A DNA stretch of 64,000 nt from Todiramphus chloris collaris. Lineage: Eukaryota > Chordata > Aves > Coraciiformes > Alcedinidae. The notes beneath the pieces were generated by a model. That model was not told where the DNA came from. It worked only from the letters and a program-made list of their open reading frames with translations, and ran no database searches. A program made the translations under genes and the position numbers. Below are positions 36,301 to 47,890 of the stretch, one piece after another (the first letter of the stretch is position 1; the number at the start of each line of letters is the position of its first letter). Location of the stretch: positions 186,001-250,000 of the forward strand of contig JANVCC010000152.1 in the NCBI GenBank assembly GCA_025345505.1, given 5' to 3'.

Positions 36301-38650
36301 GGGATAAATCTTTCCACAAAGCCTCCATGCAGTGATTAATGAGGTCAGCAGATTTCCTGCTCTGGTTGCTGATTTTTGCAGATATTATAACCAGGTCAGA
36401 AATATCTCCTCCAAAGATCTATCAGCAATTCGGAAAATAGTGTTAGCAATTTAGCAAGTAGCATTCTTGCACTATGAATCATAAATAACCTATCCTGTGC
36501 CCTATCCTGGTGTCATGGGACAGAGTACTACAGGTGATCTTGTTTGGGTTTTTTTAATTCCCAAAGAAAATCTACAAAGCTGAGTCATCCTGATATTTAT
36601 ATCATAAAGCCATAGAATATCTCACAATGCACATTCTTTAGATGGCAACTTCCAGTCACAAACACATTTCTTCTCGATTCTATCTGTTTATATTTGTCTT
36701 CATTTCTGGTTGCCAAACTCTGCTCTGAATGAGTCGATGTCTCAAACATTGTGCAAGGAACTCTCTGACCCAAACAAGATGATGGAAGAAGCAGCCTTGT
36801 GGTTAGAACAGGGGACAAAATATGCCAGCTAAGGTGGGAGTGAAGTACATCAGAAGACAAGCACCCCTGTCCCTTTGGCAAGTTTTCATATGTGCAGCCT
36901 ACCAGGCAAAGGTTAATAAAATACAGGGTCTTTGTGACCACCAACTCAATTGGTGGAAAGGGTTAACTCCACCCTTCCCCCTCTCATGCATGTGAGGAAG
37001 GGTGGTTACCACCTCTTTATGTTTCCTATGCAAATTAGCACCACTTTTCTATGCTTCCCATGCAAACTGAGGGGTACATCAAGCAACACCTCTCTTAGCA
37101 AAGAATAAAAAAAAATTGAGTACACTGACAGGTGTGCCCACACCACCAAAGACCCCCAAGGAAATATCAGGTGAGATGTTGCTGGAACCCTGGGTGATGA
37201 TCCAGAACGTTGCCTACACTTTAAGATTTTTATGTCATGGAACTATGGTGTAAATCTCCTTAATCTGACCCAAGCAAATCACCAAACTTGTGTCACTCCC
37301 TTCTTCCCCCCCCCACCTTGATTGAGTGGGACATGACACCAGTCCAGAGTCTTGCAAGAAAGTATCTTCTGGGTATTGATGCCTTGATAGGTGCTGCTAA
37401 AGCAGTGGCATGATTTCATGTGAGCCAGAAGCAAATGTAATAGATATGGTAAACCAAATTAGTGATCCTGAATATATGCATAGTCTACGAAGAACCTGAA
37501 GAAGGACCACTCTTCTGCATTGTCTACCACTATGTTTGTCCTTGTTTCCTCAGTGAGAAACAACGTGGGAGAGATTCCTGTAATGGACAAATCAGGGAAA
37601 ACCATTTACAAATTTAGATCATTCAGAATTCATAAAAATTCAAAAAAGCTTGCACATTAGTTTTGGATATTCCCTGTAATAAGATACAAATATATCTGAG
37701 TAAACAGACAGGAAAGACATGGTTCTGCCTAGGATTCTAAACAAGGCTGGAAGGTCTTACGGATGTAAAGCTGGCTAAGACTCAAAAGTTTCAAAGGTAG
37801 TTCAAACAATATATAGGTTTTGCATATGGTCTGGTAAACTCACTCTCTACTTCTATTTTATCTGTAAAATTGTGAAATAATATTTCATTTCTTTCATCTT
37901 GTCTTAATCTGCAAATTTCTCTTGAATTTTTGGGTCAAACTTGTACTAAAAAGAAGTTGATCTTTGCTTGGACCTCTAAAATCTTTGTATATGGTGAGTT
38001 CCATAAACAAAAACATAGGATTGATTTCCATAAAACCACATCTTGCATTATTTGAGTTCTTAAAATTTATCAATTTTTAGTTAATTTTATTTAAGTTTAA
38101 TTTATGTCAACATGCTATATTAATTTATTCATTATTTTCCATTGAAATGTTTTAATTTAACCATACACTAAAATTTGTATGCACTGAAGTTCATATAGGC
38201 TTTTCAGATAAAAACTCTAAAATTATTGTCAATAATTTTCTGACCGTGTAAGTTTAATATTTAGCTGTGGTGAAAAACAGTGTCAAGAACTGCTGAGTGA
38301 GGAACAGAGAGAAGAACTGAAATAGAACTGAAAACTGCGTATCTCTATGAATATATGCAAACCACTGGTGCACTCACATTTTGAAAACCTGATGGGGTTC
38401 TGCTCAGCTCACATGAAGAGTAACATAGTGTTATTAGAAGGCTGAAAGACATGTGAGTCTCATCTACAAAAATATTAAATGAACTGAGAATCAGGCTTAC
38501 CAAGAGATGACCAAGAAATAAGAGAGACCTGTAAAAACATGAATAATATGGAATGGGTAATAGTATTGTGATTTTGATGACACAGAAATGAGAGAACATC
38601 AAATGGAATTACAAATAATTTTTTTTTAAATACTCATAGGAAATACCTTT
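33342..38650. other. Unique sequence, no gene seen
   Basis: There is no supported coding region. Minus-strand frames such as 36597-36944 have no domain. The part 36930-37320 is somewhat more complex, with CCACC and GGTGG inverted motifs near its start, AATAAA near 37104 and a C-rich run at 37305-37315; it might be a worn LTR, but I found no ends or duplication. Confidence 0.5.
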
Positions 38651-38655
38651 GTCAT
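38651..38655. repeat. Target-site duplication of solo LTR, left copy
   Basis: GTCAT lies immediately before the LTR terminal TGTCACGG and is identical to GTCAT at 39460-39464. Five bases is the usual duplication for ERVL/ERVK-type integration. Confidence 0.88.
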
Positions 38656-39459
38656 TGTCACGGTTTAGGGTCAGGGCAGCCCCTAGACCTATAACAGACG
38701 CTCTCTGTTAACCCCCCTCCGTCCCCAGAGGGGAAGAGAAAGGGAATAAGGGAGAGAGACTTAGCGATTAGAAAAGGAAACTAGAACAGCTTTAACGAAA
38801 AGGAAAATAATAATTATAAAAATGGAATATATACAAATATATACAAAACCAGTATCGAACACAACCCCCCTGATGGTAATTACATCACTGTCACCACTGA
38901 TGTTGTGCAGGCTTCGGGGGAGTCCCAGACTGAGCCCTGCAGCAGACAGGAGCTGTGTTCAGGAGCTGGATTCTGGTACCAGGTTCAGGAACACGCAGAT
39001 CGGATCGAAGGCAGAATGGACAGAGTCCTCCTTGGGTGCTCCGAGGAAGGAACAGAAAGAGAACCCGAGCCAAGCCAAGCAAAACTGGCAAAGCAGTCCA
39101 AGAGGGGAGAGAAGAGCCCAGAGACCCTTCGGGTCCCTCAGCTCTAGACCAAATATGGCGTATATGGGATGGAATACCTCACTGGTCAGTTTAGAGTCAC
39201 CCGTCCTGTCCACTCCTCCCTGAAGGTGCAGCCTTTCACCCTCTGCACCCCCCAGTGTGGTACACAAGACCCAGCAGTGGCCTTGGTCTGCACACCAATC
39301 CTTGGTAGTAACTAAACATAAGGTGTTATCACTGCTAGCAGCAGACACTGTCTGTGAGAACAGGCTGCTACCTTCAGAAAGTGCAGTTAATTAGAAGAAC
39401 CAAGCTGAAAAGTAAAATTACTGAACAGAATTAGTTCTGTTTTCACTCAAACCAGGACA
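38656..39459 (-). mobile_element. ERVL-type solo LTR
   Basis: On the minus strand this 804-base block starts TGTCCTGGTTTGAGTG and ends CCTAAACCGTGACA. These are the ends of a group of avian class III (ERVL-type) LTRs, with TG...CA termini and short imperfect terminal inverted repeats. It is flanked by perfect 5-base duplications (GTCAT), so the ends are precise. No internal retroviral region is present, so the provirus was reduced by LTR-LTR recombination. Several unrelated frames are open on both strands across the GC-richer part (about 38890-39350); they are LTR sequence, not genes. Family naming below the ERVL-type level would need a library. Confidence 0.9.
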
Positions 39460-39464
39460 GTCAT
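39460..39464. repeat. Target-site duplication of solo LTR, right copy
   Basis: GTCAT directly follows the LTR end CCAGGACA and is identical to the left copy. Confidence 0.88.
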
Positions 39465-42167
39465 TCAATACGTAAATGGATTGTTGAACCTATGGCTACA
39501 GGATATCTTGGATGCCAAGAATATAAATGGATGCAAAAGTTGATTAGGCAAGCTAATGGAGGAAAACTCCATCAAGGACTACTAAACATGGTGGTCTGAT
39601 TACAGCCTCTGGCTTTAGTTCAGGAGATCCCTGAAGCAGAAATAGCCAGAAGCTGCAGAGCACAAGCAAGAAAAGTACCACTCTGTGCCTTCTCTGTTTT
39701 TATACTTGATCCCTGAACATCTGCTGCTGGCCACCATCAAAGAGAAGTCTCTGATTTAATAGTGCCGCTCTTTTAGAGGGACAGGGAGGCTTTGGGGGCT
39801 TATTTAGTGAAATTTACTGCCTGGAATTAAAAATTAAGTTACAAAACAACCCTGACAAAATACAGCATGCTAACCCAAAATCTTTTTTTAAGTCGAACTA
39901 TTTCAGTAGCAATTATGTGCTGGTTCTATTCTATGCTGAGCAGGTAACTTCAAAGAAAAGTGACAAAAAGGATATCAACCTGGAGATTAGCTCTAATAAC
40001 TTGAGACAAATGAAGGAATAGAACTGGGTCTCTTATTCCTTGGATAGTCTCTAAGCAGGGAGTTAACAGTGGCAGAAGTGTCACATACGGTGTGTGCAAG
40101 GCTTGCTATAGTAAGTGTGGCATGAATAACACAGACAGAGACACAGCTATATCATGGACCCCAGAGGAAACAAATAAAGAAAGATCCAGGACTGCTCAGA
40201 TGCCAAATTTCACTTTCCTGGAAAATGTCACTGTTGACAGCAGTCCTTTTCATGCTTGAAGTACTTCCAAGGTTAGGCATTGGTGTGAGCATAACTTTGC
40301 TTTTGAATGCACCGGCGAAGACTATACAGCTAACATATAAGTCACCAGACACATGTAGAATAAGAGGTGGGTGACACCAATGCCTTCAACTCCTTCAGTC
40401 TCCATGCAAACACCACCTGAAACCTGTCTGAACTCAGATGCCTTAATTTTAGGTTCAGTTCCTTTAAAGAGAAGTTCAGTACTGCTACTGTCTTTGCAAA
40501 ACCAGCCTCAAGTCATTGCTAGAGTAATGCTCCTCCTACCAACTTGGTGATGTGCAGTTATGTATTGGTAAAAAACGATAAACAAAAGAAATTGAAAAGC
40601 ATTGCACCCCATGCCTATGATCTTTTATTCAAGAATTATTATAAATTTTGTGACCTTTCAAGATGTAATCTTGTTCTATCCAGAATAGAAGCTATTTTTA
40701 TATCACTACAAACAAATTTATATTACTAAAAGGTGTCAGTGGCTCTCAGTCTCCAGTGTATTAGGATGACACTTTGAAGCTTTGATTTCTGCCTGTCAGG
40801 TGATATCCCCATATAGCAAATAATATGACTTGACATTCTATAAACTCATCTATAAGCCTTCGCATCCCACAACAGAGAAGCTTCAAGTGCACCATCACTA
40901 TTCATTTGGGAATTGGCAGCTTCTTAAAAACAAAGGCACAGAAACAAATAATACCTACCAGAGATCTTCTTCAATTGGCCAAGATATATAAATCTTGAGA
41001 TAAAATATCCCAGTCTAACACATCAAACACTACAAAATGTCATAGCATCAGCACTATGTTCCATGTTAATAGCTTCATTATATATGAAATTCCCTTTCTG
41101 GAAGCTTGCCAGTATGTAAGTCTAACAGGGTTCAGGTTTACCACACATGCATCTGTGATATAGATGAAAATTCACTACAATAGCATAAACCAGGTATGAA
41201 TTGAGACACCTTACTTCAGTGTAGTTACTCTTAATCTACACAGAGTTGAAAAAAAGTAGAAAACAAAACCAAAACCAACATAGGTCAAAATATAATATAA
41301 CAGTTACGGATGCATAATTACAATTAAATGAGACAGATCTCTGATGTCAAAAGTTTTGTGAATTGCAACTGATCCCATCAACCTAGGACTATAAAATATT
41401 TGTGCATATTTCCAAATAGCTAATATATAGATGAGAGAGGACCATAAAAATTAAGGAAAAACATAACATCACTATTAAAAAGGTAATTTTCTCTGATAGA
41501 ATCTTTCCAAATGGTTATGTATAACTACATATTAACTACAATATTTACATTAGCTATGTATAGGTAATTACATGGATAGAAAATTATCTTTATTAGAAGC
41601 TCTGGCAACCCAGTGTATAGCTTTGTGTCATTTTTGTTTTCTACCCATCCCTGACAGAAAGTTTCATGTTGGTCTTAAAGGGACAAGCAGTTTGCCATGA
41701 GACCTGCACTGATACTCTGATTCTATGATACTTCACTTCACTACTCAAACATATCAAATGCAATGACCTTTTCCAAAGAAAATAGTTTTCTGTCTGCAGG
41801 CAGACCCTCTAAAAATAGTAAATGTTCATCTGTGTTTTAGGGTTGTATTATAGGATCAGGTGGACCAGCTTCTATTTCTTATTTCTTTCTTTGATATCTA
41901 ATCATTCAGATACATACATCTAATCAAATGTACCTGATAGTCCCTATATCTGTACATACCAGCTCCTGAAATACAGTTAAACATCGGATTTAAACATGAA
42001 ATAAGTTTAGCTCTATAACTGGAGGTGGTTGACAAGTAAAACAGAATATAAAGTATGTCTCAATTTCTGATACCAGAACTGACCATTGCATCTGAGATCC
42101 AAGTTGGTCTCCTAACATTTGACTAATTTGATGGCCTTTCCTCCACCTCCACCTTCAAGTTCCTGTT
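39465..42167. other. Unique sequence, no gene seen
   Basis: No domains, LTR ends or CR1 cores were recognised. The sequence is AT-rich with short open frames only. Confidence 0.55.
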
Positions 42168-42330
42168 GACACACTGGAACATGGTGAGACACAGGAACAG
42201 ATTGCCCAGGGAAGTTGTAGGTACTCTGTCAGTGGATGTGTATTGAGAGGTGTCCCTGCCCATGGCAGGGGGGTTGGAACTAGATGATCTTTAAGGTCCT
42301 TTCCAACGCAAACCTTTCTATGATTCTGTG
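42168..42330 (+). mobile_element. CR1 LINE 3' tail fragment
   Basis: The + strand matches the CR1 3' end: a C-A-C-T-G-G-A-A-C-A-type segment near 42173, the GGGGGGTTGGAACTAGATGA block at about 42268-42287, and a terminal TATGATTCTGTG ending at 42330. It is strongly 5' truncated. Confidence 0.9.
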
Positions 42331-42898
42331 AAGTCAGTAAATGCTGTCCTTCATCTCAGTGCTCCTGTGAAGCTGAGAAATCAAAGGAGCTGCTTAGACA
42401 TCTTTATTAGAGTTCTGCTCAAAGTAGCAACACCATTTCTTTAAGTTGTGAGCATGTGCCTTCTAATGGATTGTCTTAGTGTTGTGTTGCCACCTCTAAT
42501 CATAAAAGTACCATTTATGAGCCCGCAGGAAATCAAAAGGTAGAAAAGATTGTCCTAAATAGTTTTAATAACTCACTTTGTGTTAACTTTTTCATTATTA
42601 CTGCACTCTGCTACAGGATTTCATGACCTTGTGGAAGGTGCTAAACTCTGGTTTGTCTATGCTTCAAATTTCATTAAATAACATGAAGACAAAGACTTTT
42701 CAGTCCACACAATTTGGATTATACATAAACATCAGTATTCATTTTACTCCTGAGACAATTAATTTCAAATCCTAATCAGAATTAAGTCACAAAATTCAGC
42801 TAATAAAACTGAACAATCTTCAGTATTATACAGACACACACCCATTTGCACAGGCCATATATTCATGACTATAAAGTATATAAATATGTATAGGTATG

Positions 42899-42928
42899 TG
42901 TATATGCATATATATATATATACACATA
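42899..42928. repeat. (TA)n-rich tract next to CR1 tail
   Basis: A TATATATA array of about 30 bases abuts the 3' end of the next CR1 copy. A related TATGCATATACATA sequence lies at the other end of that CR1 (about 44547-44562), hinting at a target duplication or insertion preference for such DNA. Confidence 0.7.
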
Positions 42929-44490
42929 CACAGAATCACAGAATCACAGAATGTTAGGGATTGGAAAGGATGTCAAAAGATCATCTAGTCCAACCCCCCT
43001 GCTAGGGCAGGATCACCTAGAGCAGCTCAGACAGGAACACGTCCATACAGCTTTTGAACGCCTCCAGAGAAGAAGACTCCACAAACTCTCTGGGCAGCCT
43101 GTTCCAGTGTTCTGTTACCCTCACTGTAAAGAAGTTTTTTTCTCATAGTTTTGTGGAATCTTCTATGTTCCAGCTTGTATCCATTGCCCCTTGTCCTACC
43201 ACTGGTTGAGACTGAGAAGAGCCTGACTCCATCCTCCTGACACTCACCCTTTACATATTTATAAACATTAATGAGGTTACCTCTCAGTCTCCTCCAAGCT
43301 AAAGAGACCCAGCTCCCTCAGCCTTTCCTCATAAGGGAGATTTTTCCCTCCCTTAATCATCTTCGTGGCTCTGCTGTGGACTCTCTCAAGCAGTATCCTG
43401 TCCTTCTTGAACTGAGGGGCTCAGAACTGAACACAGGATTCCATATGAGGTCTCACCAGGGCAGAGTAGAGGGGGAGGAGAACCTCTTTCAACCTACCAA
43501 CCACACTCCTTCTAACACACCCCAGGATGCCTTTGGCCTTCTTGGCCAGTAGGGAGCATTTCTGGCTCATGGTCATCCTGCTGTCCACCAGGACCCCCAG
43601 GTCCCTTTCCTCTACGCTGCTCTCCAACAGATCAGTCCCTAATTTATACTGGTACATGGGGTTATTCTTTCCCAGATGCAAGACTCTAAACTTGCCCTTG
43701 TTATATTTCATTAAATTTCTCCCTGCACAACTCTCCAGCCTGTCTAGCTCTCATTGAATGGCAGCACAGTCAGCCACTCCTCCCAGTTTTGTGTCATCAG
43801 CAAACTTGCTAACAGAGCACTCTATTCCCTCATCCAGGTCACTGATGAATATATTGAATAGTACTGGTCCCAGTTATGACCCTTGAGAGACTCCACTAGA
43901 TACAGGCCTCCAACTAGACTCTGTCCCATTGACCACAACTCTCTGGCTTTTTTTCTTCCGTCAGTTCACAACCCACCTCACTACACAATCCTACAGGCCA
44001 AACTTTCTCAGTTTAGCTGTGAGGATGCTGTGGGAGACTGTCAAATGCTTTACTGAAATCAAGATAGACCACATCAACTGCTTTACCGTCATCTATCCAC
44101 CTAGTTATATTCCCATAAACGGCTATCAGGTTGGTCAAGCATGACTTCCCCTTGCTGGAGCCATACTGACTGCCCCTAATGACCCTCTTATCCTTGATAT
44201 GCCTAGAGACAGTGCCAAGGATAGGTTGTTCCATCACCTTTCCAGGGATGTAGGTGAGGCTGTCCGGTTTATAGTTACCTGGGTTCTCTTTCTTGCCCTT
44301 TTTGAAGAATGGAGTGACATTTGCTTTCTTCCAGTCCTCAGGCACATCTCTGGTTCCCCATACTTACAAAAGATGATGGAGAGTGCCCTAACAATGACTT
44401 CTGCCAGCTCCCTCAGCACTCATGGGTGCATCCCATCACGACCAATAGATTTATGGATGTCCACCTAACACACAGAAACCATTCTCAATG
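42929..44490 (-). mobile_element. CR1 LINE, RT to tail
   Basis: The left edge carries three reversed tail octamers (ACAGAATCACAGAATCACAG), so the element runs on the minus strand. Its frames show RT. In 44013-44345 (minus) one reads K-K-G-K-K-E-N-P-G-N-Y-K-P and palm motif A, V-D-V-V-Y-L-D-F-S-K-A-F-D, with the aspartate intact. In 43421-43711 (minus) one reads the downstream V-L-H-L-G-K-N-N-P block and the thumb-type region ending V-R-P-H-M-E-S-C-V-Q-F. It is 5' truncated at the start of RT, near 44490. Stops and shifts between these parts make it inactive, but they are less frequent than in the old copies. Confidence 0.94.
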
Positions 44491-45189
44491 GAAGTGTCAA
44501 GGGGACAGAAATACCTGAATAAGCATATTCTGCAAAATATTTAAGTATGCATATACATAATGTGTGTGTAAATACATGTTTTCTGCATCTGCTATTCCAC
44601 GCACACACTTTGGAGACAAAACACTGAACCACAGGCACACTCTGGAATGCCCTTTTTTATGTCTTTAGGAAAGTCTGAAGATCTGATTTGCAAGCATATA
44701 AAAAGCTAAACAGTGATATGTTGCAGTGCTATAACGAAGAAATTGCAACACTGATTTAGCTGGAATGTTTCCACATTAGTACAAATGTGAAAGTGAGAAT
44801 GGAATTCATACAACAAAGCAAATTTCTTGTACTGGACATGCTGCATACAGAAGTAATTTTTTATTGAATACAAGTACTTATTTCATGAAAGGACACCAAG
44901 TAATTTCAAATACAAATGGAAATATGACTGCGAATAGACAATTTACACATCCAGTGACAGTTTGAGGATAATACAAGAGAGTTCTTGACCACTGAAAAAA
45001 CCAGATTTTCAGTATTTTACTACATGCCTTTCAAGTATATGATGAATGATGGTACACAGAGTTCCTGATCCCCAGCTATCCAGACTGCAGCCTATTCTAG
45101 CATACTCTGCTTCCTTCATACTACTGTTATCCAAAGTTCCTGTCTCCATTTCAGGCTCAGGGCAAGCCCACATGAAACAGAGAGCAGTA
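44491..45189. other. Unique sequence, no gene seen
   Basis: AT-rich DNA with no recognisable coding or repeat content apart from a TATGCATATACATA patch near 44547. Confidence 0.55.
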
Positions 45190-45622
45190 TTTCTCTCAAT
45201 TAGCCCCTTCCCTCCTCCCTCCCAGGGGGGCATAAAAAAAGGAATAAGGAAAAAGAAAAATGCCCCACCCAACACTGGAAATTAAGACTATAACTAATTT
45301 GATAAATAATAGGATAAAAACATTAAAAAAGGAATATTAAGGTCAGAAGGATACAGAACTATATACCAAACACGCTCTAGGATGGTGATGGATTGTGCGG
45401 CTCACGTGGAGGCCGGGCCAGCCCTGCTGAGATGCCCTGACAGCTCCCAGAGCCTGGGAAGGAAGAGCTCCCCCAACTCCCAGTATCCTTTCTATATGGA
45501 GCATGGAAGGGAAGGGGAGGGAATAACAGCTGCCCTCTGACTCCTCAGGGTCCCAGGGTTACCACCTGTCTGTCCCCTCCTGGTGTGTCCCCCCTCAGTC
45601 TGTTCACCCTTAAACCACAACA
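45190..45622 (-). mobile_element. ERVL-type LTR fragment
   Basis: On the minus strand a TGTTGTGGTTTAAGGG start lies at 45622, resembling the TG...GGTTTAA start of avian ERVL-type LTRs. The body is GC-rich at first (about 45390-45620), then has the T-rich U5-like section (about 45240-45380), and finishes in the G-rich GGGAGGGAGGAGGG segment typical of the far end of such LTRs (about 45215-45235). A clean CA end and target duplication were not found, so the left edge is approximate and some of it may be missing. Confidence 0.6.
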
Positions 45623-46249
45623 GTCTTTCACTGGAAATGAAATAATGAATGTAGAGTATGGATATGACAATGACCACTGTCTGATGTAGCTCTACTATGG
45701 AGCTGGGATCTCCCTGGAGTGCATGGTTAGGGGGTTGAAATTATTCTAGACTGTGATTTAATCTCTGACCTAGAGCTCAGTATATTTCTTTAATTATATA
45801 TGTTACAAGCTTCACTGGAGATAAGACAACAGAAAAATTTTCAGAAATAATTTTTTTTAAATGGAAAAAAAGAGAAGACATATTTCTTTTGAGGTTTTCA
45901 TTTGCTTATTCTCCTTTCCATAATGTGTCCTTTACAATATAATTTTTTAACGCAATTTTGAATTAATACTCTGATTTCCATAGTTTGTGTAATAACAGCT
46001 TATATATATTAGTTAACTGTGCAAAACAAACATTTCACATAAAACATCCTAATTAAAAGCCACCATATTATTTCTTGATCCCAATGGAATATTTTAACTG
46101 GAAATATGTATCCTAATGATTGTGCTGCCAAATTATCTTTTCAGTTATATCTGTACACCTAAACTGAACTTAAAAAAAGACGGAGGAGAATTTTTCTCAG
46201 ATATGCTAGAATTTATTGTTAAAATTTCCAGTCTTGTATGGATGTAGTT
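45623..46249. other. Unique sequence, no gene seen
   Basis: AT-rich DNA between an LTR fragment and a CR1 copy. No features were recognised. Confidence 0.5.
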
Positions 46250-46765
46250 GACAGCTTCTTCAAGTACTGTATCCAGTTCTGGGCACCCCAGTTCAAGAAA
46301 GATGGGGAGCTACTGGAGAGAGTCCAGCCAGAGCCACTAAGATGATTAAGGAAGTGGAACATCTCCCTTATGAAGAGAGACTGAGACAGCTGGGTCTTCT
46401 TAGCCTGGAGAAAAGGAGACTAAGTGGTGACATTATTACTGTCCATGAATATGTAAAGGGCAACTGTCAGAAGGATGGAGCCAGGCTCTTCTCAGTGATA
46501 TCCAGTGATGGGACAAGGGGTAATGGGTACAAGATGGAGCACAGGAGGTTTTGGGTATACATTAGGAAAAGCTTTTTCGCAGTGAGAATGACAGAGCACT
46601 AGAACAGTCTGTCCAGAGAAGTCTCCTTCTCTGGAGACATTCAAAACCCACCTGGACACATTCCTGTGTGACCTGATCTAGGTGATCCTGTTCTAGCACA
46701 GGAGTTGGACTAAATGATCTTTCAAGGACACTTCCAACCCCTAACATTCTGTGATTCTGTGATTC
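46250..46765 (+). mobile_element. CR1 LINE 3' end
   Basis: The + strand starts in the RT C-terminal part (Q-F-W-A-P-Q-type block near 46270-46300). The frame open over 46342-46602 reads [23 protein letters not shown], a hallmark of the end of CR1 ORF2. It finishes with ATTCTGTGATTCTGTGATTC at 46746-46765. It is 5' truncated and otherwise among the better preserved copies. Confidence 0.94.
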
Positions 46766-46879
46766 ACTGAACAGATAAGGTAAAAAATACAGATTTTGTG
46801 ACCTTTGTCCCTTCCTTTATTGTTCACAACTACCAAAAATAATTTGGTCCTATAATCTTTGTAACTGCTATTCAAGTAG

Positions 46880-47890
46880 CTTCAGGAATCTCTTAGACCA
46901 CTTCTTAATCACCTTTACACCAGATTAATGAAACTCAACTTCTTCAACCTGTGCTCATTTCTCACATGCTCAAGGATTCTGACAGTTCTCACTCTCATGG
47001 AGCTCTACCATGTTTTCCACACCTGTCTTGAATGAGGACCCAATACTGAGTGCAGCAGACCATATGTGACATTGGCAGTGCCAGCTACTGGGGAATCATA
47101 AATTTCTCTGTGTATGGTAGTAATGTTTCTTCTAATATATCCCAATATATTAGGGTTATTTTGCTATTTGCAATGGAAATTCACTGCTGGTTCATACCCA
47201 GTGTGGTGTTGAACCTCCATAATCCCCAGTTGCTTTTCAGGAAGGCTATTAGTCAGCCACTAGCTTCCTACCCTATACCACAGGATTACTATAATCCAGG
47301 TGCAGAACCTGGCATTGATGCCTGTTGGACTTCTTGAGGTTTCTGTCAAATATTAGTCCCTGGAGTTGTTAGTTGAAGTATTTATCACTGGATGCAAGTC
47401 ATATTGGAAGTGTATTGCCTTTGAATACAGTGGGACAGACAATCTTCAATCTACATGCCAGCTTGTTGGTCTAGCCAATACTTCCTCAGCTTCCAGACAA
47501 GAATATGGTAGGAGAACCTTTTCAAAGCTTTAATAAATTGAAGCATATGTATAATTTGAATAAATATATATTACACCATTCTTCCCTGTAAACATAGATA
47601 GTTATTTCATTGTAGCCTTTCACATTGGACAAACATGATTAAACCTTGGTAAATCCATTTTAACTATTCCTGATGGCTGCCTTCTTCATGCCTTTGGAAC
47701 TGAATTCAAAGAGGAATTTATTTAACATCCTTCCAAGGACTGAGATAATCCTATAATTTTAAAGACCTCATTTCTGCCTTTCTTAGAAAGTGGGGTTCTC
47801 CTCTGTTTACCATGATTCTTTCACTCTCCTTATCTCTTCCCAATAGATATTATTATTCTTTAAATTAGTCATCACAGCTGGGGACACAAC
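46880..47890 (-). mobile_element. Ancient CR1 LINE fragment, RT region
   Basis: Read on the minus strand, this resembles the CR1 RT and 3' region at low identity: the block near 47640-47790 corresponds to the pre-RT and finger region (K-K-G / G-N-Y-R-P area), 47460-47560 to the palm motif A region, and 46930-47060 to the end of the ORF. Many indels and stops occur. It is much more diverged than the neighbouring copy at 46250-46765. Both edges are approximate and no tail is visible. Confidence 0.65.

Noticed and set aside
36597-36944. 115-codon open frame on minus
   Set aside because: No recognisable domain or homolog; one of several similar-size frames expected by chance in 64 kb.
36930-37320. 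Possible worn LTR with CCACC/GGTGG motifs, AATAAA and a C run
   Set aside because: No definable ends or target duplication; kept only as a remark in the gap entry.
38822-39348. Overlapping open frames of 129-133 codons on both strands
   Set aside because: They lie wholly within the GC-richer part of a solo LTR with defined ends.
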